The notes under the pieces were generated by a model. The model was not told where the DNA came from. It saw only the letters and a list, made by a program, of their open reading frames with translations, and did no database searches. Both the position numbers and the translations under genes were made by a program. 64,000 nt of DNA from Adenanthera pavonina (lineage: Eukaryota > Streptophyta > Magnoliopsida > Fabales > Fabaceae). This document shows positions 12,763 through 24,158 of this stretch, one piece after another. Every line of letters begins with the position of its first letter. The first letter of the stretch is position 1. Location of the stretch: positions 15,642,001 through 15,706,000 of the forward strand of contig JAIVEN010000023.1 in NCBI GenBank assembly GCA_026686845.1, in the 5' to 3' direction.

Positions 12763-13824
12763 ATATATTCTTCCTGGCCAAAAAAAGGAAAAAGAAAAGA
12801 TAATTGGATTTTGAGAAAAAAATATTTAAATTTTGATAATAAAGTTGATTTTTTTTCCTCAGACTCAAATTTTTTAAAGCTAAAATTAATTTTTTTCTCA
12901 AAAAAATTAATTTAATATTAAAAACCAAATATCCTTTTCTTTTTCCCCTTTCAAAATCCAATTATCCAAAAAAAAAAAGTGCCGGCGTAAAACTTACGCT
13001 CTTCGGCTTCCGACTGACCTTTTACCTGCCCTCCCAGGGACATGTTAAAAGTCCGTTAACCATCTCTGCTCCTGAGAATCCTCATCACATGGCGCCTTAG
13101 GGATGGTACGTCCTCCGACACCAAAGCCCTCCCATAGAAACCTTGACGTTCTTACTTCTCGCCTTCTACGTCTGCAGCAACCCCGCGTCTGATTCAGAGA
13201 CGTTGTTTCTGAGAGCAGTTTTGACTGTGATCTTTCAAAATTATGCATGATCAACACTTACATTGGAGAGGTGTCTTCTAAGCCCAGTCATGGTACGCAC
13301 TAGCTCATTTCCTCGGTACACTGTTGGTTTTTCAGTGGAGATCAATCACTTTCTGCGGCTTTTGCGTAAATTATGATTTTTTTTTTCTTCCAAGACAATG
13401 CCACTGGCTCTGATAAACCATGGCTGACATAGTACAACGCTGAAGCATAGAAATCTTCGCGAACGAGGCTCAGGTTGGACCCATTTCCAAGTTCAAATCT
13501 CGTGTCCTTGTTATAATACCTTTACCCCTGTGTGAAGAAAGGCCATTACACACTCGTGTTTCTCTATTCAACATTTACCAATTGCAGACGCGACACCTGT
13601 ATACGAACAACTCCTCACATTGTTTCCGACAGCTGTGAGTGTTTTTATTTAAGCTTCAATTGTGTTCCTTAACTGTAGTAGGGCGCGATTGATGTAGAGG
13701 TGCAAATTGCTAATGCTTAACAAAGTTTGCTTTTGGCTCCTGGTCAAGTTTTGGAAGTAATATGTGGAGGCACATATGGCTTTAAATAATGATGACGCTA
13801 CCAAACAGAGTTTTAGTCGGTGTT

Positions 13825-13932
13825 TGTTGATTTGTCTTCAGATTCCTCTTTAGTATGTCAGTTCTTTAACCTTATTCTTGTTGATTTGTCTTTATATTCC
13901 TCTCTGGTATGTCAATTCTTTAATCTTATTAG
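13825..13932 (+). repeat. 54-bp tandem duplication inside a CSTF77 pseudogene exon
   Basis: Copies 13825-13878 and 13879-13932 differ at a few bases. The first reads ...CCTCTTTAG (stop at 13851); the second keeps CCTCTCTG followed by GTATGT, which resembles the ancestral exon end and splice donor. Confidence 0.85.
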
Positions 13933-15419
13933 GCCAATGGTGGATCGAGTAAACTTGCTTTCGCATCACTATTGTTTTGAAAGGTTGATGTTTCATATGT
14001 AAAGTATTATTGCATTGTCCTCAACAAAAATTTGTACAAGGGCATGGCACTATCTAATTCTTCTATAAATATCCTGTCAAAGTTGCAGTGAAGAAAAATG
14101 GAAAAGACAAAGAAAGATTTCTAGAGCCTTAAGTTCTTATATGTTGGTTAATTTAGTTAGGCATCATTTGGTGGACCTAGTAATAGTATATTTCAATTTT
14201 GTTTCAACTAGTTAAAGTCGTGCTACCAAATCTGTGCTTGGGAACGGTATTAGCCTTAAGTTGTATTTTATTTGTCTTATGTAAGATGTATTGCGGGAAG
14301 AAGTCCTTGTTTATAATTACCATTGTTTTCATAAGATAATGTCCTTTATTATAATACTGTTTAAGTATATTAAGGTCTGAGAATATACTTGGTGAAGAAA
14401 AGGGGAAGCAGATATCTGTGATCTATTTTATTCAGAATAACTTAAGGGTGCTTCTTTTCAATAATTTGATGAATTCCAATTATGTGCTGACTGAAGCAGA
14501 AATAGCATCAGACCCTGTATGGATGAAGCACATATCCTTTTTAAAGTCATTGCCGGTTTGTGTAGTTGCTCCTATGTTTTGTGCATAATAGGGATGAATA
14601 GCATAATCATCATTAATTTTCATTTATTTTTATTGAATTCATTTGAGGCTCTAAACACTCAAGAAGAATTGTATCGGATAACTGCCATGCAGAAAGCATA
14701 CTGAAAGGCTATTGTTACTCCTACCCATCACATTGAACAGCTTTGGAAGGAATATGAAATTTTTGAAAATTCTGTTAGTCGTCAGCTGGTCAGATTCATA
14801 CTTAATCTGAATTAATGGTTTACTTTTATCAGTAGTTGTTATTCTGTGGTATTAGTTAGGAACGTGTTGAAGGCATGCAGTCTGATGGTAAAGGTATTTC
14901 ACAGGCTAAAGGATTGATATCTGAATATCAACCAAAATATACTAGTACCAGGGCAGTTTACAGGGACTGGAAGAAATACGTTGATGAAATTGATTGGAAT
15001 ATGCTTGCTGTACCACCAACTGGATCTGCCAAGGCAATTTTCTGCATTTTTGTGTACTAATTTTAAATTACCCATAATAGATGCTTCAGTATGGTTCCTT
15101 TTGTTTAAACATGCAGTTTAGGTTCTCATAGAAACATGCAAGGTACTGAAAGTTTTGGAAAGAGTGCTCTACCAGAATTTGGACAGATGATGATCAAATT
15201 GTACACTTGATGTTTTTTAGAATCCTACTTAGCTTCCCAATATAACTTAAGACTTGTTTACAGTTGTCAGTTATGTATGAAATAAAATAAAGCATTATTA
15301 TAAACTTCAATATTTTATAGAACACACACACACAAATATAAATATATCTAGTCTTGAAAAGTTATTTATTAGCCTGCTTAAGCTGACGATGATCATGTTT
15401 CTCTGGAAATTGTGTTAGA

Positions 15420-15700
15420 AGTACATATTTGTTAGAGATATTGATAAATCCAATCATGGATCTTCACTTAACTGCTTAAGCTTTTTGGTTGAAGTGGTCA
15501 TTGATATGGTATCAAAGTCCCTAGTGCTCAAGTGTTCAAGCGTTTGATTGCTGTTGCCCCTCAATTTCCTAATTAAAATTTAAGTTTCAGCACAATATAT
15601 GATGGGCCTGTGTCTACATTTAAAGCCCGATGAGATATTTGTTAAACCAATCATTGGTTTCACTTAACAATTTAAGCTTTTGAGTTGAAGAGATTGTTGA
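15420..15700 (+). repeat. possible LTR-retrotransposon scrap with primer-binding-site-like motif
   Basis: Two diverged copies of a phrase like 'AACCAATCATGG.TTCACTTAAC.(G)TTTAAGCTTTT.GTTGAAG' at about 15444-15500 and 15646-15700. After the first comes TGGTATCAAAGTCC, close to the initiator-Met-tRNA binding site TGGTATCAGAGC used by plant Copia elements. Too short and diverged to delimit. Confidence 0.3.
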
Positions 15701-18700
15701 CAATATTTATATTGAGCATTATCCTGTGATTAGTTGTCATGACCAGTTGGAATTTGTTGCTGACAGGAACAAGGGCAGTGGATGGCCTGAAAGAGACTGT
15801 GGCTTTTGAAAAGTGAGAATCACATCATTTCATTCTTCGTAGTTTGATAGTTTCACAATCCATTTCTGATACATTGTAGGGATAAAACAGATAATTGATT
15901 CTGATTACGTTTTAGCTAATTGATTTTACAAATATTTTGTGCATTTTTTTCTTTTTATTTTGATGAAAATGTGCGTCTTTTTAATAGGTTAATACATCCA
16001 TCAAAGATCTGTCCTGCTTGATAAGTTAATAGAGGATTTTATTACAAGAGAGGGGAAAATAAATTGGTAGTAATGGTATAAAATTCCCTACAATTATAGT
16101 TGACATAAAGGACTAAAAAGGGGAAACAAGGAAAACGTGAGAGGTGTATTTTTGAAACAAAAATTGGTTTTTTCTATAATAAATTATTCTTTTAGAAGAG
16201 GAGAGAGAATAAAACGGTATCATAAATTACCAATTAAGCACAGCTGACAGAAAGGACTTGAAAAGGAAAAAACAAGAAAGGAAAAACATCTACAAGTATT
16301 CCAGTCCCTTTGCAATACCAGTTAACTGAACTCCTAAAACCATCATGAGCTTTAATCCACAACAAAGTCAGGATGCAATCCTAGACTTTTGAGAATGAAG
16401 AGAATCTTGCTGCTAGGCATTATTATGTACCCGTATACTCCAAATATGGGTAAACATTGCACTTTTTAATAAAAGCTTTTTCTGAATCTCTGTCTTGCTT
16501 TACCACAGAAGAGGGGTCATAAGAGAAAGATCAATTGCTTTGTTTGTTACTTTTTAATCATTAAAGTTTCCTTTAAGGAATATTGTTGATGTGGTAAATT
16601 GGAATTAATATTTTTATATATTATACTTATGAACTTAGGACAACAATTTGGTTTAAAAGAACTCACAAAGAATTATCTAACCGCTGGGAAGTTTGGTATC
16701 CAATTTATGGTATTAAGCATATCCTCCTAATCATTTAGAAAAGCTATTAGATCAAAATGATGCCTTGCCATCTCCATATATATTTTAACTTTGTAGCCAT
16801 TTATACTGATCTATGTGACTGAGATTAATATAAAAAAATCTTGTTAATCATTCTTCATTTCAGAGGAAATCCACAGAGAATAGATACTGTTTCCTCCAAC
16901 AAGCGAATCATATTTACTTATGAGCAGGTGATAAAAAATACACACATTTTTGTCCCTTCATTTCAATTTCTCCATACGTTAGAATGATTTCTTTTCTAAT
17001 AAGGTATTTCACTTGTTTCATCTGGACGTTTATGTCTCTTGTTAATGCATCTAGATCTTGTTTAATGGATGTAACAATTACCAACAACATGATCCCAAGT
17101 CCCAACTTTTTCTGCATTATGCCCATATGCTTATTTATATCATTGATAGTGATTTTGATTCTTTGAATCCCCATTGGATATTTGAGGTGTGAATATGTTA
17201 GGTGCCCGAATGAGGGGAGGGTTGGATTTAGTAATCAACAATTTTCTTCTGGCATATGTTATGCTTGATTATTTAAAATTCAGGTCTAATCTTTTGTCAG
17301 AGGTTTGCATTAGTCTATGTGCTGAACTATTTTAAATTTGCTAAAGCATCACATTTGCATGCCTTTCATCCACAGAAAAGTTATTCTATAAAAGCTTCAT
17401 GTCTAAAAGCAGGTTTACTGTGACAAGTTTAGTTAGTCGCACTGCACTCTTTTTGGCTAAAATTTTCATTCTCAGTAAAATGATATGTTCTATCCAATGC
17501 TGGTCAACATATTACCTTCCCAAAAGTTGTAACACCTGTGTTTCATGCTGCAGTTCATTTCTTTTCTAAGAACAGAAGGTGTTGAAGCAGCTTGGAAGTA
17601 CTTTCTAGATGCTCGCAAATCCCCAAATTGTACTTATAATGTTTATATTGCTTATGCAATGATGGCCTTTTGTTGCCTTGATAAGGATAGAAAGGTCCCA
17701 CTATTATCTCCTTTCTTTACTTGACAGTTACTTGAAGTCAATTCCATTTTATTTTAATTTTTTACTGCAGATAGTGGGATTATATTATCTACAGAATTGT
17801 GTGCCTAGTAGTTAGTTCTAATTATTCTGCTGCTCTACATTTGCAAATAAATTTCTGCATCTTTATATGTGCATACTTGAATATGTAGATCTATAACTAT
17901 GAAATTGTGTATGTATGTTGAAAGAATGAGCAAGGAGCTGTCTGTTACTAATTTGCAATTGATGTTTCGTAAATGTTGGTGCTGTTCTTCCCTATCAGTC
18001 TGAGAATGAATGTCTTACTATTAGAGTATATCACCACTGATATCCTTCCTGCTGTTGCTGGGTCCTTCATGGGATGCACTGAAAGTAAAATTGTTCTAAT
18101 TTTTAACAAATGATAAGGCCAAAAAAAAAAATTAACGAAACTGTTGGCTAATAAACTACTCAATTCATGCATTGGCACACAATGTCTTTGAAGCTGGACT
18201 AAAATGGTTCATGCATGAACCTGTGTACATTCTTGAGTGAGTTCTTCGACCAACTTAACTTAGACTACCCTTTTTCAACTGTACTTTATTTATCCACATC
18301 TCTTGTGCTTCATGGTAATTAGTTCGTTATATCATTATTGTTATCATTTGAAAAAGGACATCATTTACAGACTTCCCTCCACCCTCTCTAACTTTTTGCA
18401 CAACTCCCAAGTGTCTTTCTTTGTACTATATGCTGTCATGCATTCTAGTTAGTCAATGCCTTTATGGTAGTTGGTTCATTTCTTGGATTTCTTTTTGGGG
18501 AGTGATAGCGCATGAAGACTACAGATGCTGTGTGTCAGTGATGATTTCTTTTGTATTCAAGACTTTAGTTACCTTCAGTGGAGCTGGGTCTGTAGTAATA
18601 CATTCCGCTGGTACTTGTCCTAACTTTTTTGGCCTTGTGTGCTGATGTCTTAGGTGCCAAACAGAGCAGCCTCAAAATTGTTTTTTATAGTGTTGCTCAA

Positions 18701-19269
18701 AATTATAGGAACATTACTGGTTGTTTTGTCGACATGAATCTTGGATTTATTGGACATGACCTTCTTGTATATCTTGAGCTCTTCATATAGCGGCTGAACT
18801 AGCTTAAAGGCATCCAGCAATGTTGATGGCTGTTTATCTACTCACAAAATAAAACACCACAATATCCTTATGCATCTTTGGTGACTTGGTGCTTTATGTT
18901 ATTTTTTTAATCTTTGACAAAACTGTATTACTATTATTGTTATAATTTTGTATAGTGATTGACTATTGTGATTGATTTTCATGATCATCTAGATATGCAG
19001 ATGTATTTGAGTGATGACCAAAATAAATATAATGGCTCTTTTTGAACAGGCTTTAAGTTCACTTCCACCTTATGAATCAGTTGAGGTATGTCACACCTAC
19101 TTGTCTCTTTTATTGAATTAAAAATGACTTACCATTTTCAGAAAAGGTGCATACCATGAGATTTCATTTCACAACCAACAATATAATAAGCTAAGTATAT
19201 GCATCCCAACCGGGGGCAAAATAAAAAAATGAAGAAAACTTATTCCTCATGTACTACTAGACTCGTGTT

Positions 19270-19510
19270 GTGTTTTTGCCCCTTACCGGAAATAAATGCT
19301 TTCCTAAATAAATGCTGTAAATGTTTACTCCATTCAAGGCCTGGTTGACAAAGAATCTAAGAGTCATAGATCATGTTGGACGAATTAAACACTATTCCTC
19401 TTGTTCAAGTAAATGCTCATGTCTTGTTTTGCCCCTTTTGGAAATAATTGTTTTCCTTTAGAAATGCTGCTAACTGTACACTCCATTTAATACCTGATCG
19501 TTTTGGTGTT
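19270..19510 (+). repeat. short direct repeat next to the large duplication
   Basis: The phrase around TTTTGCCCCTT...GGAAATAA...TTTCCT...AAATGCTG..AA.TGT..ACTCCATT occurs at about 19273-19345 and again at about 19430-19500, roughly 160 bp apart. The second occurrence leads into the start of the large duplicated segment. Confidence 0.55.
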
Positions 19511-21592
19511 TACCATTTCTTTGCTGAATGTTTGAAGAATAACACATTCTATTGAAGACCTCCAAACCTTTGGATATGGAGATTCTGTTGGGGAATGTAT
19601 TTGAGGTTTGATGGATGTTTTCTCGGACATTAAGATTTTGTTATATTACTTTTTTTGTCACTATATGTATGACTATCTTCGTTACATTAATACTGCCTGG
19701 AGGAAAGTCGTTATTGTTGACAATTTTGTTATAGAATTTAATGATGGCATTTTCAAGGGTTTCTGTGTTGCTGGAAAGCATTCAACAGCTGAATTTAGAA
19801 ATATCTTTGCATTCATCTTTTCGGCAATTCTTAAGAGTAGTATATGACATTGTTATTTAGAAATGCATGAAATTTTCCATATCATCAGTTTATTTGACGC
19901 AGTGTTCTTTTCGGTTGTAATTTATGCTATTATCTTGCCCTGTATGTCTAATGCCATTTGATGACTTCATTCTGAATGTGATTTTAACGTACTCCCAACT
20001 TTAATGTGGTTGTTAAATATTCTAATCTGCAGGTTTGGAAAAAGTTTGCCCAGTTTGAGCACACTTATGAGGACCTTGCTAGCTTGTTGAAGGTGATCGC
20101 TTTAGTTTTTGGGTATACAGTTGTATCATATTGCAATTAGGGTTATTTAAATTTCTACATTTACACATAGCTTCATCATTTTTTCTTTGTATAAAATTGT
20201 ATCATATTAGTTAGTTGGATTTGATGGGAATAGAATATTTATCCAACATTCTCCTAAAATACATTTTGACTGTGTAAGGAAAGGGCGGGAGATTGTCTAA
20301 ACAACCTTGTCAATGCTATATATATTATTACAAATAAAAGTTCGATGGCATTATATTTTCTTGTAATCCATATATTCTTAGCGAACAATTCTTACAGTTC
20401 TTTAGTTTTCTTTGTTTGTAGCCGCTTTGATTTACTACATCGATAAACAGAAGCATTTATCAAAATATTAATTTCCTTATTTATCTAATATATCTGCATT
20501 ATTTTATTACCTACTATTGCAGGTTGTATGGCTTCTTTGAAAAAATTTCATGATTTGCATCTGCATATCATACATAGGTTGAGGAAAGAGAAAAGAAGCA
20601 CTTTTTGGAGCAGGTGAAGATGGAACATCAGCATCAGAGTGTTCTCTGTGTGATGTATTACAGTACAGTTTCATGGCGTTTTGGCCATGCTCCTCTTAGG
20701 ATCTCGATCATTTAGCTCACAAAGAGGTACACTACCCTTTTTCTTGGTTGATTTGACTCTGATTGACTGGAAATTGATGGCATAATATAGCATATTGCTC
20801 CGCTCTTGGTGTGTGTATCATTAGTATCCATCCTTTAGCATCTATGAAACTCATTTCATATTTCAATGACTTTTCCTAAATGAAAGAGAAGGGGGAAAAA
20901 TCCTTGGCTTCAACTTGAGTAGTTTCTCTTCTAACTGTTAATCAGTGTGGTTCCAGACATAGCATTTGATGGGTAATTCTTTTTTCCTTAAATGTGGTTT
21001 ACTTCGATTTATATCAACCTTCAGGGTGACTTGGAATTTCAAATTTGTACCAGTTTGAGGTAGTTGGAATTTCAAGTGATCATTGTTTATAAATGAGTAG
21101 ATTCTTTAACTGCTTTTTTGGGCATGCAAAGGCTGATTTTCATATCCCTATGCAGTTTTAACTTTGCAACGCTGGATCTAAATTAATGTTACAAATCAGC
21201 TGTAGTTTTTTAACCATGGAAACAAGTTTGCCCATGTGATGGAACCCAAGCCACGATGAAAATGAAATACTTTGATATTGATTTAACTCAATAGCACAGA
21301 TCAGAGATCATTTAACTCAATAACACAGATCAGAGAAACCTATTACATCCACTCATGCAAAATAAAGACACATACTGAAACACAAATAATGAAATAGCAG
21401 AACTACATGAAAAGATAGGACACTCCCTAAGCTTTCGAGAGGTTAGGGCTCTCCCACTCACGTCCTTGTGACATGCACAACACCCAACCCTTTTCTTTCT
21501 TTCCTCTAGATGCCTCATCACATACATCACTGGTCCAGCCCCCATGTACTGTATTTTGTCTTTTATGCCCTTTTTATAGGCCTTGAGACTTT
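19462..21592 (+). repeat. large segmental duplication, copy A
   Basis: From AAATGCTGCTAACTGT to GCCTTGAGAC this segment matches 22509-24158 at high identity. It contains the last two recognisable CSTF77 pseudogene exons (20033-20092 and 20578-20726). Relative to copy B it has about 640 extra bases (near 19590-20230), including the first of those exons. Confidence 0.85.
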
Positions 21593-22508
21593 TCAGCCCA
21601 CAAGATATGGATCCATTGTTACTTGGCCTTCAAAGCTTCACCTTGCCCTCAAGACGAAAATTCATAGCTTCATTCCAAGAAATTCTTTTTCTTGGTTCAT
21701 CCGAGAACCAAAATAATCATCTTCCAATTTATCAAGAAAGACAATTACAGTATCTTGCAATTTCATCCCATTCCCACTACGATATGAAACCATGGCTGCA
21801 AAAGCTCTCTTATAAATGAAATCAGAGAGTAGGCATGTAAATGCTGATCACTCCATGCCAATGGTTGATTGTTAAGTATTTGAGTTCTTTAGTATTTGTA
21901 AGCATTGCCAAACCCCAATCTGATGTGGTCATTTTTGGCAATTATCCTTCTTTATGGAACCTCACATGGAGCGTTTTAGGTGCAACTATAAGTTATAGGA
22001 AATCACCAGTAGCATAATTGAAGTGAACCAATCTATAAGCAGCTGCCCATGTAATAAAAATTCTCCATTTCACCTATGCTCCAGTTTTGTGTGGATTATC
22101 AGTTTCCTCTAAAAAACCCACTTGAACACCATTCAATGTGTAATAGATTACGCCGTTTGCGATTCTCAAATTTATTAAGTGATACTTCAAAAATTCTAAT
22201 TTCCTGTCATAGGTGCTAAGAAAATTGGGAGAACTAGTAGCATTAGGGTCCCAACTTGATTATGCTTGTTAGCAGCCAGGTTCTTAACATAATTCTCTAG
22301 ATAAATGCTTACTCAAGACAAAACCAATCTTTGATGTACTCCCTCTCATGAATTTGCCCATAAATAGAATCACACATCGGTTGTAAAAATATTGGGCCAT
22401 AAATTCCTTCAGGCAAATAGGTTATTTGTCTTAGTTTCCTATGGTTTGGCTCTAAGTAACGATTAGGGAGTTCTAAAATGGGTTTGTCATATTAGATACT
22501 ATGTTATT
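21593..22508 (-). pseudogene. unrecognised coding relic between the two duplicated segments
   Basis: On the minus strand the stretch from about 22475 to 22290 reads openly with protein-like composition (for example YLPEGIYGPIFLQPMCDS), and about 22200-22090 reads NLRIANGVIYYTLNGVQ, broken by stops and frame changes. I do not recognise the family. It could be a retroelement or host gene fragment, or chance. It separates copies A and B of the duplication. Confidence 0.3.
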
Positions 22509-24158
22509 AAATGCTGCTAACTGTGTACTCCATTTAATACCTGATCATTTTGGTGTTTACCATTTCTTTGCTGAATGTTTGAAGAATAACACATTCTATT
22601 GAAGACCTCCAAACCTTTGGATATGGAGATTCCATTGGGGAATAGAATATTCAGCCAACATCCTCCTAGGATACATTTTGACTGTGTAAGGAAAGGGTGG
22701 GAGATTGTCTGAAATTGATTTTTTCAACAACCTAGTCAATGCTATATATATTATAACGAATAAAAGTTCGATGGCATTATATTTTCTTGCAATCCATATA
22801 TTCTTAGCAAACATTTTGGCAGTTCTATAGTTTTCTTTCTTCGTGCTACTTTGATTTACTGCAATGACAAACAGAAACGTTTATCAAGATATTCATTTCC
22901 TTATTTATCTAATATGTCTGCATTATTTTATTACCCTACTATTGCAGGCCGTATGGCTTTCTGTGAAAAAATCTCCTAATTTGCATCTGCATGTCATACA
23001 TAGGTTGAGGAAAGAGAAAAGAAGCACTTTCTGGAGCAGTTGAAGATGGAACATCAGCATCAAAGTGTTCTCTGTGTCGTGTTGTATTACGGTTTAGTTT
23101 CATGGCGTTTCGGCCAGGCTCCTCTTAGGATTTCGATCATTTAGTTCATGAAGAGGTACACTAACCTTTTTCTTGGTTGATTTGACTCTGATTGAATACT
23201 AATCTTTTTTTTTCCCCCTCTTTGGAGATGGTATAATATAGCATATTGCTCGGCACTTATTGTGCGTGTATCATTGGTATCAATCCTTTAGCATCTATGA
23301 ATCTCATTTCATATTTCAATGGCTTTTCCTAAATGAAAGAGAAGGAAAAAATCCTTGGCTTCAACTTGAGTAGTTTCTCTTCTAACTGTTAATCAGTGTG
23401 GTTCCAGTCATATTTTGATTTTACTAATTTTAAAAGAGTTTGGACATAGCATTTGATGGGTAATTCTTTTTTCCTTAAATGTGGTTTACTTTGATTTTTA
23501 TCAACCTTAAGGGTAACTTGGAATTTCACATTTTTGCCAGTTTGTGGTAGTTGGAATTTAAAGAGATCATTGTTTATAAATGACTAGATTCTTTAACTTT
23601 TTTGGGCATGCAAAAGCTGATTTTCATGTGTCCCAACGCTGGATCTGAATTATATGATGTTCCAAATCAACTGTAGTTTTTTAACCATGGAAACAAGTTT
23701 GCCTATGTGATGGAATCGAAGCCAGGATAAAACTGAAATGATTCTTTGATATATTTTTTTTTTCGGTAGACAGAAATGATTCTTTGATATTGATTTGACT
23801 CGAAAACACAGATCAGAGAAACCTATTACATCCACTCATGCAAAATAAAAACACCAACCGAAACATAGAAATAACAAATAGAAGAACTGCAGGAAAAGAT
23901 AAGACACTCGTAAGCTTTCTGGAGGTTAGGGCTCTTTCCACACACAGCCAAATTCTTTGTTGCATCCACTACGTAAATCCTTCCGACCACAATCTCTCTC
24001 CCTCTCCCCCTTCCAGCTCATCCCACTCACGTCCCTTTTGACATGTACAGCATCCAAACCTTTTCTTTCTTTCCTCGGGACCCCTCATCACAGAAAATAC
24101 ATCATTGTCCAGCCCCCATGTACTATATTGGTCTTCATGCCCTTCTTTTAGGCCTTGG
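22509..24158 (+). repeat. large segmental duplication, copy B, with a second relic of the last CSTF77 exon
   Basis: Matches 19462-21592 from AATGCTGCTAACTGTG to GGCCTTGGGA, but lacks about 640 bases. The junction is near 22640, where TTGGGGAAT runs straight into AGAATATTCAGCCAAC. At 23004-23155 it holds a second copy of the last recognisable CSTF77 exon (EALSGA.EDGTSAS.CSL), again with a TAG at the same place, so that stop predates the duplication. Confidence 0.85.

Larger units (their letters stand above)
13420..20726 (+). pseudogene. CSTF77: decayed copy of CSTF77 (cleavage stimulation factor subunit, HAT repeats)
   Basis: Unprocessed pseudogene of the pre-mRNA 3'-end processing scaffold CSTF77/Rna14. 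Introns are retained, so it is not a retrocopy. Remnants in order: exon 1 at 13420-13473 (MAD..YN..EA, frameshifted), 13572-13634 (ATPVYEQLLTLFPTA), about 13746-13872 (YVEAHMALNNDDATKQ; stops at 13758 and 13851), about 14098-14150, 14496-14555 (ASDPVWMKHISFLKSLP), 14648-14788 (IVTPTHHIEQLWKEYE; TGA at 14702), 14905-15033 (EIDWNMLAVPPTGSAK, GC donor), 15767-15813 (TGA at 15788 plus frameshift), 16864-16927 (NPQRIDTVSSNKRIIFTYEQ), 17554-17694 (EGVEAAWKYFLDARKSPNC), 18172-18237 (LAHNVFEAGLKWFMHEPVYI), 19050-19085, 20033-20092 (VWKKFAQFEHTYEDLASLLK) and 20578-20726 (TAG where family members have a lysine codon). The exons between 16927 and 17554 and those around the NDDRNIRALFER block were not found, nor was the C-terminal half. 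An intact paralogue presumably exists elsewhere. Confidence 0.9.

Noticed and set aside
13485..13515. B-box-like AAGTTCAAATCTCG suggesting a second SINE or tRNA
   Set aside because: No A-box at proper spacing and no A-tail; it lies in the first intron of the CSTF77 pseudogene and is most likely chance.
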